Position numbers and translations under genes: made by a program
Shown: positions 30,997 through 38,651 of the stretch, one piece after another
Layout of the letters: each line of letters opens with the position of its first letter
Position numbering within the stretch: position 1 is the stretch's first letter
Assembly (NCBI RefSeq): GCF_000296405.1
Contig: NZ_JH815195.1
Span: 367,071 to 417,501, forward strand
Direction: 5' to 3'
Source of the DNA: Corynebacterium otitidis ATCC 51513
GTDB lineage: Bacteria; Actinomycetota; Actinomycetes; Mycobacteriales; Mycobacteriaceae
Length of the DNA: 50,431 bases
Notes under the pieces: model-generated
Seen by the model: the letters and a program-made list of their open reading frames with translations, nothing else
What the model was told of the DNA's origin: nothing
The model's database searches: none

Positions 30997-31041
30997 GCCC
31001 CCAAACTTAAGCCCTCCAGCGGCCCCGCCGTAAGTGCCTCG

Positions 31042-31732
31042 CTAGCGCGGGTTCACCCGCAGGTCGGTGATCTGCGCGTCCGCGGGCGCCTCGAGGGCGT
31101 GGCGCACCGAGCGCGCGACCGTCGCCGGGTCGACGTAACGCTCCGGGGTGTAGTCCTCCCCCCAGCGCCGCGGTCACCTGCCGCTGCATGCCCGTGGCGA
31201 CGCGGCCCGGGTAGACCGACGTGGCGCGCACGTCGCGCTCCTCGGCGCGCAGCGCGTCGAGCCACGCGCGCGCAGCGTGCTTCGCCGCCGAGTACGCCGA
31301 CCAGCGCGGCGACGAGTGCAGGCCCGCGCCCGAGTTGATGTAGACGACGTGCCCGCCGGCGCCGGTCGCGCCGGGCGCGCGGCGCAGCCTCGGCAGCAGC
31401 AGGCGGGTGAGCTCGACGGGGGCGTGGAGGTTGACCGCCAGGGAGCGCTCCCAATCATCGCGGGTCGTCTCCGCGACGGCGCCAAGCGGCGCGACGCCGG
31501 CGCTGTGCACGACCGCGTCGAGGGAGGGTACCCGGTCGAGCGCCTCGTCGAGCGGGCCGGCCTGCCCCTCGAGCGGCCGGGTGAAGTCGGCCTGCCACGT
31601 GCTGGCCTCGGCAAGGCCCTCCGGCTCGCGGGTGCCGTAATGGGCGGTGACCCCCCACCCCGAGTCGAGGAGCTCCCGGGCGATGGCGCGGCCGATGCCG
31701 CCGCTGGTTCCGGTCACGAGTGCGTGAGGCAT
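31042..31732 (-). pseudogene. Short-chain dehydrogenase/reductase with a single-base frameshift
   Basis: The N-terminal part is a clear SDR: TGTSGGIGRAIA cofactor loop, HSAGVAPLG, NSGAG and the YxxxK catalytic pair in SAYSAAKHAARAW, then VYPGRVATGMQRQV. Immediately after AALG the frame is lost at a run of six G (C at 31158-31163). Dropping one G restores EDYTPERYVDPATVARSVRHA and an ending ITDLRVNPR with a stop at 31042-31044, giving a normal 229-residue protein. As written, translation continues in the wrong frame to 31007. This may be a real inactivation, a slippage-prone tract or a sequencing error. A TAGACT at 31791-31796 overlapping the usp stop may be its promoter. Confidence 0.85.
31158..31163 (-). 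repeat. Homopolymer at the frameshift
   Basis: Six C on the plus strand (six G in the coding strand); five would keep the SDR frame intact. Confidence 0.85.
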
Positions 31733-31793
31733 AGTCGGTGAGAACCACCTTTCGCGCGAAGCGAGCGTCGTACCTTTCCTGACGCCCGCCAGT

Positions 31794-32747
31794 CTAGGAG
31801 GCGCGGGGCGGCTCCGCGGCGGGAAAGAGCACGGTCGGCACGGAGATGTGGCCGAGGAAGGTGCGCATCGACGAGCCGGCGAACACCCGCTCCAGCGGCC
31901 CCGCCGGCTGTGAGCCGAGGCAGAGGATGTCGCCCTTCTTCCACTTGAGCGCCCCGATCGCGCCGGACCAGCCGCGGCCGGTCGCGACGCTGGAGGTGAG
32001 CTCGAGGTCGGGGTATCGTTCGGCGAGCTGGTCGCGCACCCGGTCGAGCTGCGCGAGCGCGTGCTCGCGCCACTCGGTGGTGTGCTCGAGCCCGGGCTCC
32101 GAGGCGTCCTCGAGGGGCGCGTCCGCGATCCCGGACGGGGAGAACACGAGCAGCCGGAGCTTCGCTCCGACCTCGCTGGCGAGCATCGCCGCGGCGTCGA
32201 GCGCCGGGTTGGAGCCGGCGTGCGCGGCGTCGAGGTAGCCGAAGTTCACCCGCTTGATGCCCCGCTTCGCGAGGGTGACCTTCTTCGGCGCGAGCGCCAG
32301 CGGCCGCGGGGAGGAGTAGAGCAGCGCCTCGGCGATGGACCCGGGCCGGAAGCGGCCCGCGGGCCCGGCGGCGCGGGAGCCGACGATGACGACCGACGTG
32401 TCGAAGTCCTCGGCGGCGCGGGTGATGAGCTCGTCCTCGGTGGGCCCGTCGAGGAACACCGAGTAGTTCTCGTTCCACTGGCGCCGCGGCACGCCCGCCT
32501 CGTCGAGGGCGTGGGCGACGGCCCGCTCGCAGGCGAGCGACTGCTTGCCCAGCCAGCGCTGGTACTTCGCGCTGCGCTTGGGCAGCGCGGGCCAGGGCCG
32601 CTGGTGGGTGGTGACGACGCGCAGCTCGACCGGCAGGGTCCTGGCGAGCCACGCCGCGAGTGTTAGCGGCTCGGCGCCCGTCGACTCGGGCCGCCAGGCC
32701 ACGAGGACGCGGAGGGTCCGGGGGACGAGGGACTCTGATCGGGCCAC
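31794..32747 (-). CDS. Universal stress protein, two UspA domains
   Basis: Protein of 317 residues with two tandem Usp domains of about 150 residues. The first has RVLVAWRPES and [40 protein letters not shown] ATP-loop features; the second has VNFGYLDAAHAGSNPALDAA, DILCLGSQPAGPLERVFAGSS and VPTVLFPA. Such proteins bind ATP or cAMP in actinobacteria and respond to stress, but the partner is unknown. The GTG start at 32747 follows GGAGAG by a few bases. The open frame extends further upstream on this strand but the MarR gene and coding features make the longer form unlikely. Confidence 0.87.
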   Translation of the reverse strand: MARSESLVPRTLRVLVAWRPESTGAEPLTLAAWLARTLPVELRVVTTHQRPWPALPKRSAKYQRWLGKQSLACERAVAHALDEAGVPRRQWNENYSVFLDGPTEDELITRAAEDFDTSVVIVGSRAAGPAGRFRPGSIAEALLYSSPRPLALAPKKVTLAKRGIKRVNFGYLDAAHAGSNPALDAAAMLASEVGAKLRLLVFSPSGIADAPLEDASEPGLEHTTEWREHALAQLDRVRDQLAERYPDLELTSSVATGRGWSGAIGALKWKKGDILCLGSQPAGPLERVFAGSSMRTFLGHISVPTVLFPAAEPPRAS

Positions 32748-32848
32748 GTGCTTCTCTCCGGGGCTTGACTCGCTGGGGGAATAAGGACGCTTCCCCTCAT
32801 TATGGCCGGCGGCCCCCGCCCGGCCGCGCACCCGGTGCCCCGGAGCCG

Positions 32849-33328
32849 CTACAGCTCGATGTGCGGGGTCTGCTCCAGCAGGCTCGCGTACTTCTCCGCG
32901 AGGCGCAGCACGAGGTGGGAGACCTTCTCGAGCTCCTGGAGGTCCTCCTCGGAGAGGACCTCGAGCATCTTGGCGAAGTACTGGTTGCGCTCGCTGGTGA
33001 CGCGCTCGAGGGCGGCGCGGCCCTCGTCGGTGATGTGGACGCGCACGCCCCGGCGGTCGGAGGAGTCGCGCACCCGGTCGAGGTAGCCCCGGTTGGCGAG
33101 CTGGTGCACCGCGTTGGAGGCGGTGGGCATCTGAATGTTCTGGCGGCGCGCCAGCTCGCTCGTGCGGGCCTCGCCCCCGTCGGCGAGCTGCTTGAGCAGG
33201 CACACCTGCGGCGAGGTGAGGTCCGAGCTGCCGGTCGCCCTGGCGTGCATGACGTAGAGCTGAGTCAGCGCGGGACGGATCCGCGCGGCGAGATCCGCGG
33301 CAGTCGAAGAAGTCATGGCCGAAAGCAT
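32849..33328 (-). CDS. MarR family transcriptional regulator
   Basis: Protein of 159 residues with a winged helix-turn-helix: SPQVCLLKQLADGGEARTSELA, RRQNIQMPTASNAVHQLANRGYLDRVRDSSDRRGVRVHITDEG (recognition helix and wing), then a dimerisation helix pair. I use ATG 33328 because GGAGG lies nine bases upstream; ATG 33316 is the alternative. An inverted repeat covers this ribosome binding site, suggesting autorepression. The ligand is unknown. It lies about 100 bases upstream of the usp gene and may control it. Confidence 0.9.
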   Translation of the reverse strand: MLSAMTSSTAADLAARIRPALTQLYVMHARATGSSDLTSPQVCLLKQLADGGEARTSELARRQNIQMPTASNAVHQLANRGYLDRVRDSSDRRGVRVHITDEGRAALERVTSERNQYFAKMLEVLSEEDLQELEKVSHLVLRLAEKYASLLEQTPHIEL

Positions 33329-33331
33329 AGC

Positions 33332-33358
33332 GTAATTCCTCCGCGAAAACGGAATTAC
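33332..33358 (-). promoter_or_regulatory. Inverted repeat, probable MarR operator
   Basis: GTAATTCC at 33332-33339 and GGAATTAC at 33351-33358, a perfect eight-base inverted repeat with half-site centres 19 bases apart. It overlaps the Shine-Dalgarno and a possible -10 (TAATTC) of the marR gene. Confidence 0.6.
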
Positions 33359-33714
33359 CGCCCGCGCATTTCGTTACAAAACCGTTATACTTCGACGGCT
33401 AAGTTGAGGAATGCGTCGGCCTTGGCGCGGGGCCGGGCCGCCGATCCGCGCGCGGAGTCGGCGTTTGACCTGCACAGACGCATGCTCCCGGGCAGCGGGA
33501 GCCGCGTTCCACTTTATGGTTACCCGCTGAAAATGGTCTACCTCATTCGAGCGGGGAGATTGTTCAATACGCCTCACCCGGGCCCGCGGAGCCCGATTGT
33601 GAGGAAGCATTCATAAACGGATCACCGCCAGCTGGTAAAGGTCTCACAATTGCTAAAACAATTCCCGCCAACTCGCCCGGAACGCGGCGCGATGCCGGGG
33701 CCTAGCCGGCTCGC
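33359..33714. other. Intergenic region between marR and the DUF5318 gene
   Basis: No convincing gene. It contains a TATACT hexamer at 33386-33391, a CTCCC/GGGAG hairpin near 33484-33500, and a perfect inverted repeat ATTGTGAG (33596-33603) / CTCACAAT (33643-33650). The stretch around 33500-33660 is less GC-rich than the surroundings. Confidence 0.5.
33596..33650. repeat. Spaced inverted repeat upstream of the DUF5318 gene
   Basis: ATTGTGAG and CTCACAAT, identical as inverted copies and separated by 39 bases. It could be two half-sites for a looping regulator or chance. Confidence 0.4.
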
Positions 33715-33727
33715 TACAGTGGGGAAA

Positions 33728-34120
33728 ATGCACTCGCCCATCGTCTACGGCCACGCGATCAGCCACGAGCTCGAGCGCCGCCGCGTCCTGGGCAACTGGC
33801 GGGCCGGGCGCGTGCCGCGCCGGGACCTCTGCGACGCGGACTTCCTGCTGCGCACCGCGTCGAGTTACCACGGCCACGCCGCCGACGAGCCGTGCCCGGT
33901 GTGCGAGTCCGAGCAGTTGCGCCACGTCAAGTGGGTCTACGGCACCCAGCTCGGGCGGCGGGGCAACACCGCCCGCGAGGACTGGGAGATCGAGGAGATC
34001 GTCGACGCCTACGGGGAGATCACCGTCCACCTCGTCGAGGTGTGCCCGGAGTGCGGCTGGAACTTCCTCCTGCGTGAGATGATCGCCTACCCCGGCGAGC
34101 GCCGCGAGGGCCGAGCCTGA
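33728..34120 (+). CDS. DUF5318 family protein with CxxC pairs
   Basis: Protein of 130 residues. Two cysteine pairs, CPVC and CPEC (in VEVCPECGWNFL), suggest a zinc ribbon; the core motifs RRDLCDADFLLRTA, HVKWVYG and YGEITVHLVEVC match actinobacterial DUF5318 (Rv0049 type). It lies directly upstream of ponA as in mycobacteria. Function unknown. TACAGT at 33715-33720 lies seven bases before the ATG; GGGGAAA between them could instead be a ribosome binding site. Confidence 0.85.
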   Translation: MHSPIVYGHAISHELERRRVLGNWRAGRVPRRDLCDADFLLRTASSYHGHAADEPCPVCESEQLRHVKWVYGTQLGRRGNTAREDWEIEEIVDAYGEITVHLVEVCPECGWNFLLREMIAYPGERREGRA

Positions 34121-34237
34121 GTATCAGCTGTGAGACGGGCGTGCGGGCGGCGCCGATTGCGTTTCGCCGCCGCCCGGGCGGGCAGTACGCTCCAGAGTTA
34201 ACGACCAGCACCAGAGAGTGACAGGGGCTAGCTATAC

Positions 34238-36478
34238 GTGTCTGAGAACGAGTCCCAAGGGCAGGCGACGACGAGCGCCCCCGACGCGGAAGACGGCAAC
34301 GGCGCCGACAACGAGCGCTCGCGCAGCTTCCTATCCAGCCACCCTGTGTTGTGGTGGCTGGTCGTGGCCGTGCTGCTCATGCTCATCGTGCCACTCGCGG
34401 TCTTCGGCATCGCCTACTCCCAGGCGGAGGTCCCCGAGCCGGAGGAGCAGAGCGCCAAGCAGGTCTCGCAGATCCTCGCCTCCGACTCGGAGACCGAGCT
34501 CGCGCGGATCGTGCCGCCCGAGGGCAACCGCCAGCAGGTGACCCTCGAGCAGGTGCCTAAGCACACCCAGGACGCGGTGCTCGCCGCCGAGGACCGCGAG
34601 TTCTGGAGCAATCCGGGCTTCTCCCTGTCGGGCTTCGTGCGCGCGGTGATCGGCCAGGTCACCGGCAACGACTCCGCCGGCGGCGGCTCGACGATCACGC
34701 AGCAGTACGTGAAGAACACGCTCGTCGGCAACGAGCGCACCGTGCAGCGCAAGCTCCGCGAGCTCGTCTACTCTGCGAAGATGACGCGCGAGTGGTCGAA
34801 GGAGGAGATCCTCGCCGGCTACCTCAACACCGTTTACTTCGGCCGCAACGCCTACGGCATCTCCGCCGCCGCCGACGCCTACTTCGGCAAGCCCGTCGAG
34901 GAGCTCACCGTCGAGGAGTCCGCGGTGCTCGCCGCCGCGATCCAGCGGCCGAGCGAGCTCGACCCGTGGAACAACCGCGAGGAGGCAGAGCAGCGCTGGA
35001 ACTACGTGCTCGACGGCATGGTCGGCATGGGCGAGCTTCCGCCCGAGGAGCGCGAGGGCATGGAGTATCCCGAAACCCGCGACCCGGCCGAGTACGAGCC
35101 CTACACGGAGGCCACCGGCCCCAACGGGCTCATCAAGGACCAGGTCATTCGGGAGCTCGAGGCGAAGGGCGTCGACGAGCAGGACGTCACCACCGGCGGG
35201 CTGAAGATCACCACGACGATCGACGCGCAGGCCCAGCAGCAGCTCGTCGACAGCGTCAACGAGATCCTCGAGACGCAGAATGACAACATCCGCACTGGTG
35301 TCGTCTCCGTCGAGCCGAGCACCCAGGCGGTGCGCGCCTACTACGGCGGCGAGGAGGCCAACGGCTGGGACTATGCAAACGCCCCGGTGCCCACCGGCTC
35401 GGCGTTCAAGATCTTCGGGCTGGCCGCCGCGCTCGAGCAGGGCATCCCGCTGAGCACCCAGTACTCCTCGGACCCGGTGACCCTGCCGGGCGACATCACC
35501 GTCGAGAACGTCGACGGCAACGTGTGCGGCTACTGCAGCATCGAGGAGGCGCTCAAGCGCTCGCACAACACGAGCTTCATCCGCCTCCAGGACGACCTCG
35601 AGAACACGACCCAGGACACCGCCGACATGGCGCACGCCCTCGGCATCGCCCGCTCCCTGCCGGGCATCGACGAGACCCTCACGGAGAACGGCGAGCAGCC
35701 CTACGAGGGCATCGTGCTCGGCCAGTACCAGTCCCGCCCGTGGGACATGGCCATCGCGCTGGGCACCCTGACCAACCGCGGCGTCTGGCACGACCCGCAC
35801 TTCGTGCAGCGCGTCGAGAACGCCCGCGGCGATGTCCTCTACGAGTGGGAGGACACTGCCGGGGAGCGGCGCGTGAGCGCCCAGGTCGCCGACAACGTCA
35901 TCCAGGCGATGGAGCCCATCGCCGCGTGGTCGAACAACAACGACCTTGCCGGCGGGCGGCCCTCGGCGACGAAGACGGGCACCACCCAGCTGGGCGACAC
36001 CGGCTACAACCAGGACGCCTGGCTCGTCGGCTCCACCCCGCAGCTCTCCACGGCGGTGTGGGTCGGCACCGAGGACAACTCGCCGCTGGTCACCCCGTGG
36101 GGCGGGCAGGTCTACGGCTCCGGGCTGCCGATCGACATCTGGAAGCGCTTCATGGACCAGGCCCTCGAGGGCGAGGAGATCAAGCCCTTCCCCGACGCCC
36201 AGCCGGTCACGTGGGGCGACGGCAACTACGGCGGCGGCGGCAACCCGGGCGACCCGCAGGGCTACGTGCCGCAGCAGCCGCAGCAACAGCAGCAGGTGCC
36301 CCAGCAGCAGGCCCCGCAGCAGCAACAGCCGGTCCAGCCGCAGCAGCCCGCCCCCCAGCAGCCGGCGCAGCCGCAGCAGCCGACGGGCAACGCGCCGGCC
36401 GCGCCCGCGCCCCGCGAGGGCGAGGGCGAGCAGGACGCCGCCCCGGAGGCCCCCGTGGACACCGGCGAGCCGCAATAA
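34238..36478 (+). CDS. ponA: Bifunctional penicillin-binding protein (class A)
   Basis: Protein of 746 residues polymerising and cross-linking peptidoglycan. After a polar N-terminus comes one membrane helix (~38-62). The glycosyltransferase domain has catalytic Glu118 in EDREFW, GGSTITQQYVKN, RKLRELVYSAKM and ILAGYLNTVYFGRNAYGI. The transpeptidase domain has the active Ser388 in TGSAFK, SHN (SHNTSF) and KTGT. A long low-complexity tail of Gln and Pro (~residues 675-720) ends the protein. The start is GTG 34238 with AGGGG ten bases upstream. The neighbours are the same as those of mycobacterial ponA1. A strong terminator follows. Confidence 0.95.
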   Translation: MSENESQGQATTSAPDAEDGNGADNERSRSFLSSHPVLWWLVVAVLLMLIVPLAVFGIAYSQAEVPEPEEQSAKQVSQILASDSETELARIVPPEGNRQQVTLEQVPKHTQDAVLAAEDREFWSNPGFSLSGFVRAVIGQVTGNDSAGGGSTITQQYVKNTLVGNERTVQRKLRELVYSAKMTREWSKEEILAGYLNTVYFGRNAYGISAAADAYFGKPVEELTVEESAVLAAAIQRPSELDPWNNREEAEQRWNYVLDGMVGMGELPPEEREGMEYPETRDPAEYEPYTEATGPNGLIKDQVIRELEAKGVDEQDVTTGGLKITTTIDAQAQQQLVDSVNEILETQNDNIRTGVVSVEPSTQAVRAYYGGEEANGWDYANAPVPTGSAFKIFGLAAALEQGIPLSTQYSSDPVTLPGDITVENVDGNVCGYCSIEEALKRSHNTSFIRLQDDLENTTQDTADMAHALGIARSLPGIDETLTENGEQPYEGIVLGQYQSRPWDMAIALGTLTNRGVWHDPHFVQRVENARGDVLYEWEDTAGERRVSAQVADNVIQAMEPIAAWSNNNDLAGGRPSATKTGTTQLGDTGYNQDAWLVGSTPQLSTAVWVGTEDNSPLVTPWGGQVYGSGLPIDIWKRFMDQALEGEEIKPFPDAQPVTWGDGNYGGGGNPGDPQGYVPQQPQQQQQVPQQQAPQQQQPVQPQQPAPQQPAQPQQPTGNAPAAPAPREGEGEQDAAPEAPVDTGEPQ

Positions 36479-36497
36479 GCCCCGGTGACCTGCCGAG

Positions 36498-36532
36498 CCG
36501 CGGGTGGGCGATTCGCCCACCCGCGGTTTTTT
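36498..36532 (+). terminator. Intrinsic terminator of ponA
   Basis: CCGCGGGTGGGCG at 36498-36510 pairs perfectly with 36514-36526 around a three-base loop and is followed by six T. Confidence 0.93.
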
Positions 36533-36571
36533 CGCTACCCTGAGCAAGTTGCTCGACGCAACGACCCTCCT

Positions 36572-36602
36572 GCCCCGGCCGACGACGTACACAGGCCGGG
36601 GC
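36572..36602 (+). promoter_or_regulatory. Hairpin in the rpsF leader
   Basis: GCCCCGGCC at 36572-36580 and GGCCGGGGC at 36594-36602 with a 13-base loop, 40 bases before rpsF. Position is that of the S6:S18 autoregulatory RNA known in many bacteria, but I cannot confirm its conserved loop residues. Confidence 0.4.
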
Positions 36603-36641
36603 CGACATTTCAAACCAAGACCATAGGAGGTGACAAGGCAC

Positions 36642-36929
36642 GTGCGTCACTACGAAGTGATGATCATTCTCGATCCCCAGCAGGATCAGCGCACCGTGGC
36701 TCCGTCTCTGGAGAGGTACCTCGACGTCGTCCGCAAGGAGAACGGCAACGTCGAGAACGTCGACGTGTGGGGCAAGCGCCACCTGGCGTACCCCATCAAC
36801 AAGAAGGACGAGGGCATCTACGTGGTGGTCAACCTCGAGTGCGAGCCCGACACCGTCAAGGAGTTCGACCGGCTCATCAGCCTGAGCGACTCGGTGCTGC
36901 GCTCGAAGGTCCTGCGCACCGACGCGTAG
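36642..36929 (+). CDS. rpsF: 30S ribosomal protein S6
   Basis: Protein of 95 residues: MRHYEVMIILDPQQDQRTV at the start, VDVWGKRHLAYPINKKDEGIYVVVN in the middle. I use GTG 36642, preceded by AGGAGGTGA, and not the GTG at 36630 that lies inside that ribosome binding site. It is the first gene of an rpsF-ssb-rplI cluster; rpsR, which often stands between ssb and rplI, is absent here. Confidence 0.96.
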   Translation: MRHYEVMIILDPQQDQRTVAPSLERYLDVVRKENGNVENVDVWGKRHLAYPINKKDEGIYVVVNLECEPDTVKEFDRLISLSDSVLRSKVLRTDA

Positions 36930-36982
36930 CTCGGGTTAGACTCAGGGCCCACCGCTAAGACTTCAGGACGGGGGACAACCGT

Positions 36983-37543
36983 ATGGCACAGGGAGAGACT
37001 CCGATCACCGTCGTTGGCAATTGCGTCAACGACCCGGAGCTGCGATTCACCCCGAACGGCGCGGCGGTCGCGAACTTCCGGATCGCCTCCACGCCGCGGC
37101 GATTCAACTCGCGGGAGAACCGTTGGGAGGACGGCGAGGCGCTCTTCTTGACGTGCAACGTGTGGCGCCAGGCGGCGGAGAACGTCGCCGAGACGCTCGC
37201 GAAGGGCATGCGCGTCATCGTCAACGGGCGGCTGCGCCAGCGCTCCTACCAGAACCGCGAGGGCGAGAACCGGACCGTCTACGAGATCGAGGTCGACGAG
37301 GTCGGCCCGTCGCTGAAATTCGCGACCGCGCAGATCAACCGCAACCCCCGCGAGGGCGGCGGTTCCGGCGGCGGCCGGGGCGGCTTCGGCGGCCAGTCCT
37401 CCCAGCAGGGCGGCGGCTTCTCGCCGGGGCCGCAGGGCGGCTTCGGCGGCGGCCAGTCGAACTCCCAGCCGGACAACGACCCGTGGAACTCCGCGCCGAG
37501 CACCGGGGGCTTCGAGGGCGACGACCAGGACCCCCCGTTCTAA
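36983..37543 (+). CDS. ssb: Single-stranded DNA-binding protein
   Basis: Protein of 186 residues. The OB fold spans about residues 1-115 ([64 protein letters not shown]). A Gly/Gln-rich flexible linker leads to the acidic tip DDQDPPF, the docking site for replication and repair partners. The start ATG lies near GGGGGAC. It is 53 bases after rpsF. Confidence 0.96.
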   Translation: MAQGETPITVVGNCVNDPELRFTPNGAAVANFRIASTPRRFNSRENRWEDGEALFLTCNVWRQAAENVAETLAKGMRVIVNGRLRQRSYQNREGENRTVYEIEVDEVGPSLKFATAQINRNPREGGGSGGGRGGFGGQSSQQGGGFSPGPQGGFGGGQSNSQPDNDPWNSAPSTGGFEGDDQDPPF

Positions 37544-37629
37544 GCAGAGCACACCCGCGGTATGCGGTCGGTGGGCCACGAGATAGGCACCACGATCCAC
37601 GTACCTCACAGTAGAGAAAGGCAGGGATC

Positions 37630-38082
37630 ATGAAGCTGATCCTCAACACTGCCGTTGAGCACCTCGGGGACGCGGGCGACGTCGTCGAGGTGAAGGACGG
37701 CTACGGGCGCAACTACCTGCTCCCGCGCGGCCTCGCCATCCCGGCGACCGAGGGCGCGATCAAGCAGGCCGACGAGATTCGCCGCGCCCAGAAGGAGCGC
37801 GAGATCCGCGACCGCGACCACGCTCGCGAGATCCGCGACCAGCTCGACGTGCTCACCGGCGTGACTATCGCCATGCGCACGTCCGGCAAGGGCAAGCTCT
37901 TCGGCTCGGTGAGCCGCGACGACATCGCGGACGCCGTCGAGAAGGCCGGCGGCCCGAAGCTCGACAAGCACACCATCGACCTGCCGAAGCGGCTCGTGAA
38001 GTCGACCGGCAAGTACCGGGTGCTCGCCGACCTCGCCAAGGGCATCCAGGGCAAGATCGATTTCGAGGTCGTCTCCGTGTAA
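37630..38082 (+). CDS. rplI: 50S ribosomal protein L9
   Basis: Protein of 150 residues with the N-terminal L9 motif GDVVEVKDGYGRNYLLPRGLAIPAT, a long charged helix (DEIRRAQKEREIRDRDHAREI) and the C-terminal domain (GKLFGSVSRDDIADAVEKAGG). AGAAAGG lies upstream of the ATG. A hairpin follows at 38141-38183. Confidence 0.97.
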   Translation: MKLILNTAVEHLGDAGDVVEVKDGYGRNYLLPRGLAIPATEGAIKQADEIRRAQKEREIRDRDHAREIRDQLDVLTGVTIAMRTSGKGKLFGSVSRDDIADAVEKAGGPKLDKHTIDLPKRLVKSTGKYRVLADLAKGIQGKIDFEVVSV

Positions 38083-38140
38083 CGAATCGTGGAAGGCGGC
38101 GGCCCGCGCCTGAAGAAGCGGGCCACACTAGACAACAGCG

Positions 38141-38183
38141 CACCACCAGCCCCGCGCCGCGACCGGCGTCGGGGCTGGTGGTG
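38141..38183 (+). terminator. Terminator after rplI
   Basis: CACCACCAGCCCCG at 38141-38154 pairs over 14 bases with 38170-38183; the loop is 15 bases. Only TCTCT follows, a weak T-tract. Confidence 0.6.
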
Positions 38184-38213
38184 TCTCTGGGGGTCGTTTC
38201 TCCCCGCCCGGCG

Positions 38214-38513
38214 TTATTCACACCCGCCTGCGCGGCCTGTGGATAACTGTGGCCGGCCGTGTGGATTATTCCCGCAGGTCGCGGGGCCGGAAGGTTAGTA
38301 TCGGACAACCAGTCGGTCGTCAAATGCCCAGTTCGCGCGGCGTGTCGCGGCTGAACGCTCGGTACTTTTCCCTTAGAAACGCCGCTGAGCTGGGAAAACC
38401 TGTAGGTCGGCAGATCGTAACTTGCGATTCACGACGCGCGCGAAGTTGTGCACAGAGTTATCCCCAGGCCGACCTGGGATTCGTCGAGAGCCTGTGGAGG
38501 ACGCTGTGGACAA
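38214..38513. promoter_or_regulatory. Cluster of DnaA-box-like 9-mers upstream of dnaB
   Basis: Six sites in 300 bases: TTATTCACA (38214, +), TGTGGATAA (38238, inverse of TTATCCACA), TGTGGATTA (38260, one mismatch, inverse), TTGTGCACA (38446, reads on both strands), TTATCCCCA (38458, one mismatch) and TGTGGACAA (38505, inverse of TTGTCCACA, the actinobacterial form). They fill the otherwise empty region between rplI and dnaB. No clearly AT-rich unwinding stretch is present. Confidence 0.6.
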
Positions 38514-38651
38514 TCGCGCTGGGGCGAGTTGCGGGCGCCGCGCCTCGGCGTCCCGCGCGGCTCTCGGGGACCGGCACGGTGGCGCTACGATAGACGCGCC
38601 GAACGGCCGTCGGCCGAGAGAGAGTCAACCGAGTGTGCGGGGGTTGTGGCG

